NCBI GenBank assembly: GCA_001564035.1
Contig: LKMX01000041.1
Location: forward strand, 1 to 5,587
DNA: 5,587 nucleotides
Origin: Nanohaloarchaea archaeon PL-Br10_U2g27
Lineage (GTDB): Archaea > Nanohalarchaeota > Nanosalinia > Nanosalinales > Nanosalinaceae
Reading direction: 5' to 3'
Under the pieces are notes generated by a model that saw only the letters and a list, made by a program, of their open reading frames with translations, made no database searches and was not told the DNA's origin. The number at the start of each line of letters is the position of its first letter. Positions within the stretch are counted from its first letter, which is position 1. Positions 1-5,022 of this stretch are shown in pieces. The position numbers were made by a program, and so were the translations under genes.

Positions 1-1635
1 CCAGAAGGAGCAGAGTTAAAGAGAAACATAGAAAGACTCTGGAGAGATAGATTCAGCAACAAAGAAGGTCACAGAGAAATTGAAGCACCTACAATAATGC
101 CTGAAGACGTGTTTAAAGCATCCGGACACTTAGATGGATTTGACGACATGATAATAGAGTGTCCTAACTGTCTTCACAGCCATAGAGCAGATCATCTAGT
201 AGAAGACAATACAGATATAGAAGAAGCAGAAGGATTCTCAACCGAAAAAATCCAAGAAATAATAGAAAAACACGAACTCAAGTGTCCTAACTGTGGAAAC
301 GATCTCTCTGGTATAGAAGTGGAGAGCTTTAACCTGATGTTTGAGACAGACATAGGACCAGGTAGTTCAAATCCCGGATATCTTCGGCCTGAAACAGCGC
401 AAGGAATATTTGTTGAATTCCCACGGTTCAGAGAATATGCTCGAAATCAACTACCTTTCGGAATCACTCAGATAGGCAAAGCTTACCGAAATGAGATTTC
501 TCCTAGGAAAGAAATTATACGCGTCAGAGAGTTTACTCAAGCTGAACTAGAGCATTTTATTGATTCCGAAGAAGATGAACCAGATCTAGAAAAAATAAAG
601 GATGTCGAAGTTACTCTCTATCCTGTAACAGAACAGGAGAAAGAAGACGGAGAGTACATACATACCACGATAGAAAATGCTGTGGAGAGAAACATAATTG
701 AGAATGACTGGATTGCTTACTATCTAGGCATTTCTAAGAAATGGTATGAACGAATTGGTTTAGACATGACTCGATTTAGATACAGGCAGCACCTAGAAGG
801 AGAAAGAGCACATTACGCCGTGGATTGTTGGGATGCAGAGGCTGAAGTAGATAATGACTGGATAGAAATTACAGGTTTTGCGTATAGAGGCTGTTATGAT
901 CTAAAGAAACATGATCAGCATTCTGAGGAAGACTACAAAATATTTAAAGAGTATAAAAGCCCCAGAAAAGTAGAGAAAAAGGAAATAAATCCCGACATGA
1001 GCTACTTAGGACCCAAATACGGAGACAAAGCAGGCAAAATAGTCGAAAGACTGACAGAACTAAAAGAAGAAGATGAAGAAAGAATAAAATCTGATCAAGT
1101 AGTTTTAGATATAGATGGCGAGAAGATAGAGATTTCGCAAGACAAGATCGGGTTTGAAAAGATAGAAATAGAGGAAAAAGGCGAACGAATCTTCCCTCAT
1201 GTAGTAGAACCTTCTTTTGGTATAGACAGACTTGTATACTCAGTTCTAAGCCATTCTTATGCGACAGATACTGTAGACGATGAAGAAAGAATCCTATTAA
1301 GCTTTCAACCAGAAGTAGCGCCAACTCTTGTTGCTGTATTACCTCTAATGAATAAAGACGGACTAGGTCGAAAAGCAGAAAAGCTCGAAAGAAATCTAAG
1401 AGAAGCAGGATTTTCAACCGATTACGATGATTCTGGAACTATTGGAAGACGTTACAGAAGGCATGATGAAATTGGAACTCCTTATTGTATTACCATAGAC
1501 CACCAAACACTAGAAGACAATACAGTCACAATCAGAGATAGAGACACAACAGAACAAGTACGTGTAGATATCGGAGAAGTATCAGATATCTTAGGCGAAT
1601 TAAAATCAGGCACCAAGACGTTCTCCAGTATCTGA
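1..1635 (+). CDS. glyS: Glycyl-tRNA synthetase, archaeal/eukaryotic (alpha2) type, 5'-truncated by the window
   Basis: This class II synthetase attaches glycine to tRNA-Gly in the cytoplasm. The open frame is continuous from base 1, and the codons before the ATG at 97 already match the family (ELKRNIERLW, then a GH-EIEAPT stretch leading to MPEDVFKASGHLDGFDD). The ATG at 97 is therefore internal, and roughly 30-40 N-terminal residues lie outside the window. Two CPNC pairs (bases 160-171 and 283-294) form the family's zinc-binding insertion. RPETAQGIFVEF precedes motif 2 (AYRNEISPR from base 481, then REFTQAELEHF). Motif 3 is GIDR at 1219-1230. The anticodon-binding domain covers about 1300-1600 (FQPEVAPTLVAVLPL, then GTIGRRYRRHDEIGTPYCIT). 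The 544 visible codons fit a full length near 575. The gene ends with TGA followed by a T-rich stretch. The protein is strongly acidic. The family assignment is secure; the upstream operon context is unseen. Confidence 0.97.
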   Translation, partial: PEGAELKRNIERLWRDRFSNKEGHREIEAPTIMPEDVFKASGHLDGFDDMIIECPNCLHSHRADHLVEDNTDIEEAEGFSTEKIQEIIEKHELKCPNCGNDLSGIEVESFNLMFETDIGPGSSNPGYLRPETAQGIFVEFPRFREYARNQLPFGITQIGKAYRNEISPRKEIIRVREFTQAELEHFIDSEEDEPDLEKIKDVEVTLYPVTEQEKEDGEYIHTTIENAVERNIIENDWIAYYLGISKKWYERIGLDMTRFRYRQHLEGERAHYAVDCWDAEAEVDNDWIEITGFAYRGCYDLKKHDQHSEEDYKIFKEYKSPRKVEKKEINPDMSYLGPKYGDKAGKIVERLTELKEEDEERIKSDQVVLDIDGEKIEISQDKIGFEKIEIEEKGERIFPHVVEPSFGIDRLVYSVLSHSYATDTVDDEERILLSFQPEVAPTLVAVLPLMNKDGLGRKAEKLERNLREAGFSTDYDDSGTIGRRYRRHDEIGTPYCITIDHQTLEDNTVTIRDRDTTEQVRVDIGEVSDILGELKSGTKTFSSI

Positions 1636-1641
1636 TAGAAT

Positions 1642-1679
1642 CTTTTTTCCATTCTTTCTTATTTTACAACAGGGTTTTT
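1642..1679 (+). terminator. T-rich candidate terminator after glyS
   Basis: Just after the glyS stop there is a T6 run (1643-1648), a pyrimidine-rich stretch to about 1665 and a T5 run at 1675-1679, without a convincing stem. Archaeal RNA polymerase commonly terminates at such oligo-T runs, so this probably ends the glyS transcript before the rhomboid promoter. Confidence 0.5.
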
Positions 1680-1698
1680 GATAAAGTTGCTCATGTAA

Positions 1699-1706
1699 TT
1701 TTATTT
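1699..1706 (+). promoter_or_regulatory. Candidate TATA box for the rhomboid gene
   Basis: TTTTATTT lies 22-29 bases upstream of the ATG at 1728, about where an archaeal TATA box sits when transcription starts at or within a few bases of the start codon. No good Shine-Dalgarno sequence is placed before the ATG (GAGAGTGG lies too far upstream), which supports a leaderless or very short-leader message. The box is a loose match in an AT-rich background. Confidence 0.4.
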
Positions 1707-1727
1707 GATAGAGAGTGGTCAGTACAA

Positions 1728-2684
1728 ATGGGCGAATGTGATGAGTGCGGAAGTAAGACCATGAGCTTTACTTGTAATTATTGTGGAGGAACGTTCTGCT
1801 CTGATCACAGACTTCCTGAAAACCATGATTGCAAGGCTTTAGAGGAAGAAATAGAGAGGAAAAAAGAAGAAAACGAGAAATGGTTCGAAGAAAAAGAGAT
1901 TAAAGAAGAGACAACACCTCAAGCAAATATAAAAAAACCTTCTCTATGGGAAGACATCCTAAATACTTTTAGAAATAACATTGCTTTCTCAATAATTGCA
2001 GTAACCATATTATTCTTCTTACTACAATCTCTAATGCCTGGAGTTAGTCCACCGATAAGTGAGGGCGAACTAGATATTGTTCTAGACGATCCTACAGAAC
2101 TTAATCCTTTAACTCTATTTCCTAGCTTTGACTACCTAATTGAACGTCCATGGACGCTGCTGACAGTAATGCTTCTTCACGGAGGAATATTCCACTTATT
2201 TGTGAACATGATTACCTTTTACTTTTTCGGGCCACCTTTAGAAAAGATAATAGGAGGATTAAGGCTTTTGAAATTTTATATTGCTGCTGGACTGGTCGCA
2301 AGTTTAGGATATGTGCTTTTTAGGAATCTTTTATTTATTATACATGGTTCTACATTGCCCGGAGGCGGAGAAGTATTCATGCCTGCCGTAGGTGCTTCAG
2401 GCGCTATTGTGGCCGTTGTAGGTGCGGTAGCTAAGCTTTATCCTCGGGCAGAAGTCTTATTGTACTTTGTAATCCCTATGAAAATAAGAACGGCCGTATA
2501 CGCCTTTGGAGCGTTCGAAGTTTTTAATATCGTTACTGCGCTAATAGGTCATCCTGTGCTATTTTTCGATCTTTTCGCAAGTTCAGCTCATCTAACCGGT
2601 CTTTTAGTCGGTTTATGGTATGGAAATAGATTAAAAGACCAACATAAAAGAGATACCGCAGTTTTTGATCCTCTAGGATATTAG
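1728..2684 (+). CDS. Rhomboid family intramembrane serine protease with N-terminal AN1 zinc finger
   Basis: Rhomboids cut transmembrane substrates inside the membrane. Residues 4-35 form a textbook AN1 finger with eight ligands: C4, C7, C16, C19, C24, H27, H33 and C35. Residues 36-70 are a Glu/Lys-rich linker. A first membrane segment lies near 83-103, followed by an extended loop to about 140. The rhomboid core then starts: the conserved H-x3-N is H156 to N160, GASGA holds the nucleophile S224, and H288 in SSAHLTG is the partner of the Ser-His dyad. Further membrane segments lie near 143-168, 180-205, 215-237, 251-274 and 281-300, about six in all. All catalytic residues are present, so it should be active. 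AN1-rhomboid fusions are known from haloarchaea and other archaea. The finger may bind ubiquitin-like or other partners on the cytoplasmic side, but this is inference and the substrate is unknown. It is separated from glyS by 92 bases and converges with endA. Confidence 0.93.
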   Translation: MGECDECGSKTMSFTCNYCGGTFCSDHRLPENHDCKALEEEIERKKEENEKWFEEKEIKEETTPQANIKKPSLWEDILNTFRNNIAFSIIAVTILFFLLQSLMPGVSPPISEGELDIVLDDPTELNPLTLFPSFDYLIERPWTLLTVMLLHGGIFHLFVNMITFYFFGPPLEKIIGGLRLLKFYIAAGLVASLGYVLFRNLLFIIHGSTLPGGGEVFMPAVGASGAIVAVVGAVAKLYPRAEVLLYFVIPMKIRTAVYAFGAFEVFNIVTALIGHPVLFFDLFASSAHLTGLLVGLWYGNRLKDQHKRDTAVFDPLGY

Positions 2685-2705
2685 AAAAAGGAAGGGAAAG
2701 ATTAT
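2685..2705 (-). terminator. Candidate terminator of the rnhB-endA transcript
   Basis: The 21 bases between the convergent stop codons read on the minus strand as a pyrimidine-rich run ending in T5. An inverted repeat CGGAG/CTCCG with a 5-base loop (2709-2723), inside the last codons of endA, lies directly upstream on that strand. Stem plus T-run is compatible with termination of the endA message. Confidence 0.45.
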
Positions 2706-3248
2706 CTACGGAGTTATTCTCCGAGTTTCATAGTATGTGACATTTTTTTCGCTGTCTACTACTCCCCACAACATTTTAGCTCTTATATTCTGAGCTAATC
2801 TTACCGCTCGAGATAGTTGTTCGTAACCCATTTTATTGTCTTGAGTTACCGCATGTACAACCCATTTTGTATGCTCTCTGTTACTTTTAGAGCCTTGTTC
2901 ATAAGGGTTAACCCCTCTATCGTATACTCTAAAATGTGTTCCAAATTTAAAGCCGGTTTTTACGATATATCCTCTTTGCCTTAGGTCTTTATACACCTCA
3001 TATTTCTCATCAAATTCAGAATCTCGACTAGAGAATTCTTTATGTGCTTCTTCTTTGCTTAGTTGATTTTCGTCATATATCAAAGTTATTTCTTCTCTTT
3101 CTAGAAGACTCATTCCCTCTGAAAGCGATAATTCCAGAGTCCCGTCATCCATTATTTTGCCGTAGTATTTTTCATCATGAATCTCTCTTGCATCATCTTC
3201 CTCCCATATTTTGATCTGGTTTTCTGTTAGTTCGGCCTTTATTGACAT
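2706..3248 (-). CDS. endA: tRNA-splicing endonuclease EndA (archaeal homotetramer-size)
   Basis: EndA cuts introns out of pre-tRNAs at bulge-helix-bulge structures. I chose the ATG at 3248 (180 aa) because it begins one base after the rnhB stop and has GAGGAG seven bases upstream (3261-3256); a TTG five codons earlier would overlap rnhB. The length matches the roughly 180-residue alpha4 type. Family signatures are YKDLRQRGYIVKTGFKFG at about residues 86-103, then HFRVYDRG with the catalytic Tyr109, EHTKWVVHAV with the catalytic His126, and the C-terminal block VRLAQNIRAKMLWGVVD ending in TYYE. Two oddities: the Tyr-His spacing is 17 residues versus 10 in the M. jannaschii enzyme as I remember it, and the residue aligning with catalytic Lys156 there is Ala157, followed directly by Lys158. 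Family membership is sure. Whether Lys158 substitutes, or whether a partner subunit exists, cannot be told here. Confidence 0.93.
   Translation of the reverse strand: MSIKAELTENQIKIWEEDDAREIHDEKYYGKIMDDGTLELSLSEGMSLLEREEITLIYDENQLSKEEAHKEFSSRDSEFDEKYEVYKDLRQRGYIVKTGFKFGTHFRVYDRGVNPYEQGSKSNREHTKWVVHAVTQDNKMGYEQLSRAVRLAQNIRAKMLWGVVDSEKNVTYYETRRITP
2743..2749 (+). terminator. T7 run, candidate terminator of the rhomboid transcript inside the endA 3' end
   Basis: On the plus strand a run of seven T lies 58 bases past the rhomboid stop, after the CGGAG/CTCCG inverted repeat at 2709-2723. It sits inside the endA coding region (antisense). If used, the two convergent transcripts overlap at their 3' ends. 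Confidence 0.35.
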
Positions 3249-3249
3249 T

Positions 3250-3909
3250 TTAGAACTCCTCAATTGAGCTTTGTGAAGCTTTTTCTTTTATTTTTTGTAC
3301 TGATGACCAAGACATTCTTGTTTCTTTAGGGAATTCTTCTTTTTCTTGGTAATATTTCCTTAGAAATTCACGGGTAGGTTCATCATGAGGATATCCTGAC
3401 CCAAAGTTAACATCATATTTTTCTTTTAATTCGTCAATATGCTTTTCTCTTGCGCTTTTTGCCACTATTGATGCGGCAGAGACTATAGGATATTTGTCAT
3501 CCGCTCCGTGTTCTGCTATAAATTCTGCTTCTCGCAAGCTCCTAGGTATTTCTTTCTTTATTTTTTTTATAAACCTCTCTCCGTTTGGTTCAGGCAAATC
3601 CATAACTACTTTATCTGCTTTTGCCTTTTCTATAACAGATGCAAATCCCTGTAACTCTATTTCATTCAAAGACATTACTTCCCTTAAAGAATCTATCTCC
3701 TGTGCTTCTATCTCTTTTACGAAAACTTTTCCTTCTTTTTCAATCTTCTTCAACAGATCTTCTCTCTTTTTGTCAGAAAGTTTCTTCGAATCTTTTACTC
3801 CTATTTCCTCGAGATCTTCTAAATTCTCTTTTTCAATCATGAAGCCTCCTATAAACATACTTCCAACCACAGGACCTCTTCCAGCCTCATCAATACCCAA
3901 AATCTTCAT
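3250..3909 (-). CDS. rnhB: Ribonuclease HII
   Basis: RNase HII hydrolyses the RNA strand of RNA-DNA hybrids and cuts at single ribonucleotides in DNA, supporting primer removal and genome upkeep. The protein (219 aa) opens with GIDEAGRGP, holding catalytic Asp7 and Glu8. Asp104 in VVMD and Asp137 in the EHGADDKYPIVSAASIVAK block complete the four-carboxylate metal site. GSGYPHDEPT (about 170-179) contains Tyr173, matching the conserved substrate-recognition tyrosine of the family. The tail (WSSVQKIKEK) is a short Lys/Glu/Ser-rich extension. The ATG at 3909 places GIDEAGRGP at the usual N-terminal position. A TATA-like box lies 25-33 bases upstream and no Shine-Dalgarno precedes the start, which suggests a leaderless mRNA. 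It is the first gene of a two-gene operon with endA. Both act on RNA, but a functional link is inference. Confidence 0.97.
   Translation of the reverse strand: MKILGIDEAGRGPVVGSMFIGGFMIEKENLEDLEEIGVKDSKKLSDKKREDLLKKIEKEGKVFVKEIEAQEIDSLREVMSLNEIELQGFASVIEKAKADKVVMDLPEPNGERFIKKIKKEIPRSLREAEFIAEHGADDKYPIVSAASIVAKSAREKHIDELKEKYDVNFGSGYPHDEPTREFLRKYYQEKEEFPKETRMSWSSVQKIKEKASQSSIEEF
3256..3261 (-). promoter_or_regulatory. Shine-Dalgarno GAGGAG deciding the endA start
   Basis: The GAGGAG lies inside the last codons of rnhB and is spaced seven bases from the ATG at 3248. This is a strong internal ribosome site for the second gene of the operon. It argues for the ATG start rather than the upstream TTG, and for coupled translation with rnhB. 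Confidence 0.7.
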
Positions 3910-3933
3910 AGTATAAGGAATTATTCAGCCAAA

Positions 3934-3942
3934 GTATAATAA
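3934..3942 (-). promoter_or_regulatory. TATA box of the rnhB-endA operon
   Basis: Read on the minus strand, TTATTATAC spans 33 to 25 bases before the rnhB ATG, the position expected if transcription begins at the start codon. Purine-rich GTGAAGG just upstream could serve as the BRE. This is the clearest promoter in the window. Confidence 0.55.
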
Positions 3943-4081
3943 CCTTCACAAAAATTTCTTGCTTCAAACCATTCTTCTCAGATAAAAGTCTATCCGTACA
4001 AGCTTCTGACTCTACTACAAGAATAGAAATGAAAAATCAGTTTCTTGCCTATGAAAGAATAACTCCTAAATAGTCAAACAC

Positions 4082-4088
4082 AAAAAAA
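4082..4088 (-). terminator. T7 terminator downstream of initiator tRNA-Met
   Basis: On the minus strand a run of seven T begins 18 bases after the tRNA discriminator base, preceded by a small GGA-CTTC-TCC stem-loop. This is a plausible end for the tRNA transcript. The rest of 3943-4081 shows no supportable gene; only very short open frames occur there. Confidence 0.55.
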
Positions 4089-4105
4089 CCGGAGAAGTCC
4101 AAAAT

Positions 4106-4180
4106 TAGCGGGGCGTGGATTTGAACCACGGACCTCCGGGTTATGAGCCCGACGGGCACTCCTGGCTGCCCTACCCCGCT
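4106..4180 (-). tRNA. Initiator tRNA-Met (CAU)
   Basis: The minus strand folds into a perfect 75-base cloverleaf. The acceptor AGCGGGG pairs with CCCCGCT, so the first pair is A1-U72, and discriminator A73 follows. The D stem is GGGC/GCCC and the T stem CGTGG/CCACG with TTCAAAT loop. The anticodon loop is CTCATAA, with CAT opposite 4143-4145. The anticodon stem has the three consecutive G-C pairs (GGG/CCC flanking the loop) that mark initiators and place it in the ribosomal P site; with A1-U72 this separates it from elongator Met and tRNA-Ile2. There is no intron and CCA is not encoded, so it must be added after transcription. Its upstream side is the A/C-rich strand of the skewed tract at 4181-4410, where no clear TATA box stands out. 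Confidence 0.97.
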
Positions 4181-4231
4181 ATTATTTGATTAGATTTGTT
4201 TTTGAGGTGTTTTTTTGTTTTTTTAGTGTTT

Positions 4232-4247
4232 TTTGTGTTGTTTTGTA
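4232..4247 (+). repeat. 16-base direct repeat, copy 1
   Basis: TTTGTGTTGTTTTGTA occurs here and again at 4317-4332, 85 bases apart with no mismatch. It overlaps an AGTGTTTTT unit at 4225-4233. Low complexity makes chance repetition easier, but a 16-base exact match is more than expected. Confidence 0.55.
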
Positions 4248-4316
4248 TCTGGTATTGTTTATTTTTACTGTGAATCTTTTAAAGTATGTTTTATTTCTGG
4301 TGTGTGGTTATCAGCG

Positions 4317-4332
4317 TTTGTGTTGTTTTGTA
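4317..4332 (+). repeat. 16-base direct repeat, copy 2
   Basis: This is the second exact copy of the 4232-4247 repeat. It runs into an AGTGTTTTT unit at 4332-4340; a third such unit is at 4402-4410. Confidence 0.55.
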
Positions 4333-4426
4333 GTGTTTTTATTGTCTTTAGATGTATTTTTATTTATTATTTAGTTTGAGGACGGTTTTCGTTTGTTTTT
4401 AAGTGTTTTTAAATACAAATAGTTTG

Positions 4427-4464
4427 TTAAAAGCTTTTAAGACTTTATTTGAACTTTTAAAGTC
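4427..4464. repeat. Perfect 14-base palindrome plus adjacent 7-bp hairpin
   Basis: TTAAAAGCTTTTAA at 4427-4440 equals its own reverse complement. Immediately after it, GACTTTA (4441-4447) and TAAAGTC (4458-4464) form a 7-bp stem with a 10-base loop. The pair could be an operator for a dimeric regulator or an RNA hairpin. The T5 at 4474-4478 follows closely, so a terminator role is also possible. Confidence 0.45.
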
Positions 4465-4504
4465 ATAGAAGGCTTTTTCGAATAAGTATAATAAATGTGT
4501 CTCA

Positions 4505-4557
4505 GTATATATGTGATATCGTAGAGGGGACAAAATATCATGGGCGGAGTATTAAAT
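4505..4557 (+). promoter_or_regulatory. Promoter and leader candidates for the HypA-like gene
   Basis: Two TATA-like boxes compete. GTATATAT (4505-4512) would start transcription near 4535-4540 and give a leader of about 45 bases containing two short open frames. TATTAAAT (4550-4557) lies 26-33 bases before the ATG at 4583, the same spacing as the rnhB box, and would give a leaderless message. GGAG at 4546-4549 is six bases before an ATG at 4556, and GAGGGGA at 4524-4530 is nine bases before an ATG at 4540. The sequence alone does not decide between them. Confidence 0.4.
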
Positions 4558-4579
4558 GAGCGAATTGGAGAAAAAATAA
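4556..4579 (+). CDS. Seven-codon in-frame upstream ORF (MSELEKK, then TAA)
   Basis: This mini-ORF has an ATG with GGAG six bases upstream, seven codons and a TAA. It is in the same frame as the HypA-like gene and ends three bases before that gene's ATG. It could be a leader peptide allowing re-initiation, the true N terminus of an interrupted gene, or chance. An overlapping frame from the ATG at 4540 (16 codons, ending at 4590 across the 4583 start) is also open. Confidence 0.25.
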   Translation: MSELEKK

Positions 4580-4582
4580 CTA

Positions 4583-4939
4583 ATGGATAAAGTTGGCAAC
4601 GTATTGATAAGTTTGGTAGAAGATTTATCTAGTATTTCGACGAATGGTCATGCCCATATACAGATAAATGAGAATTTATGCGACCCTTGTCAGTTTGAGA
4701 GGCTTTTTAATTACTTTACTAGAGGCACCATTCTAGAACATATTGATTTAGAAGTCGATTCTACAAGTACGAGAGTAGTTTGTGGATGTGGCTATAATTC
4801 CAAGATGAACGAAGACCATTCTGGCTACACTAAATGTCCTAGCTGCGGTAAGTTCGCAGAAGTCAGAAACGATGCTTATCGTATTCTTTCCCCTAACCCC
4901 AGAAAGGTAGGCAAGAGACGAAGCATAAGGTTTGAATAG
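4583..4939 (+). CDS. HypA-like zinc-ribbon protein without the nickel-binding N terminus
   Basis: From the ATG at 4583 this is 118 residues. The middle and C-terminal part resemble HypA, the metallochaperone that hands nickel to hydrogenase and urease: FERLFNYFTRGTILEHIDLEV (38-58) matches the family's helix, then L-x-GT-x-x-E-x-x-x-L-x-I strand, and a zinc ribbon follows with C67, C69, C85 and C88 (CPSCG). Differences are clear. The first pair is CxC rather than CxxC, an extra C33-x2-C36 lies in the N-terminal half, and the family start Met-His-Glu, whose His2 binds nickel, is missing. The same frame continues upstream through a TAA (4577-4579) to an ATG at 4556 encoding MSELEKK, which looks like the family's first helix. 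No hydrogenase or urease gene is in view. I infer a structural relative of HypA, possibly no longer a nickel carrier. A generic zinc-ribbon protein is the alternative. Confidence 0.6.
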   Translation: MDKVGNVLISLVEDLSSISTNGHAHIQINENLCDPCQFERLFNYFTRGTILEHIDLEVDSTSTRVVCGCGYNSKMNEDHSGYTKCPSCGKFAEVRNDAYRILSPNPRKVGKRRSIRFE

Positions 4940-4961
4940 AAAAAGTTTATTCTCTAAGAAG

Positions 4962-4966
4962 TTTTT
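4962..4966 (+). terminator. T5 run after the HypA-like gene
   Basis: TTTTT lies 22 bases past the stop codon and could end the HypA-like transcript before tRNA-Leu. There is no convincing stem, so this is weak. Confidence 0.25.
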
Positions 4967-5022
4967 ACTAGATCTCTAAAATCAAAAGAAGGATCCCAAT
5001 CTAAACTCTTTGTAACTAATAT

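Larger units (their letters stand above)
4181..4582. other. Non-coding, T/G-rich and C-depleted tract followed by palindromes and TATA-like boxes
   Basis: No convincing gene lies in these 402 bases. By my count 4181-4380 holds only seven C on the plus strand, with T well over half and G most of the rest. This tract carries a 16-base direct repeat and several AGTGTTTTT units. A 62-codon frame from a TTG at 4186 is a composition artefact (Phe/Leu/Val/Cys only, no ribosome site). From 4427 on, composition turns to plain AT-rich with a 14-base palindrome, a 7-bp hairpin and TATA-like boxes leading into the HypA-like gene. It may hold the tRNA-Met promoter, the HypA-like promoter and possibly an unrecognised RNA, but I cannot name one. 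Confidence 0.5.

Noticed and set aside
944..1417. 157-codon minus-strand frame antisense to glyS
   Set aside because: Leucine-rich reading of the complement of an acidic Glu/Lys-rich gene; glyS motifs and frame are unambiguous.
3249..3263. Upstream TTG start for endA giving five extra residues
   Set aside because: It would overlap rnhB and ignores the well-spaced GAGGAG before the ATG at 3248.
3494..3916. Plus-strand frames of 140 and 67 codons antisense to rnhB
   Set aside because: The Ser/Phe/Leu-rich products are typical shadows of a Lys/Glu-rich gene, and rnhB carries all catalytic motifs.
3955..4048. TTTCTTGC occurring twice (3955-3962, 4041-4048)
   Set aside because: Eight bases in AT-rich sequence; no further similarity around the copies.
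3910..4105. Possible small ORF (14 codons from 4029) or C/D box RNA between rnhB and tRNA-Met
   Set aside because: The ORF is too short and lacks a ribosome site. CTGA-like boxes occur on both strands, but no matching RTGATGA C box was found at proper spacing.
4186..4374. 62-codon hydrophobic open frame on the plus strand
   Set aside because: It starts at TTG, has no ribosome site, and its Phe/Leu/Val/Cys content is what any T/G-rich sequence yields. It begins six bases from the end of a tRNA gene.
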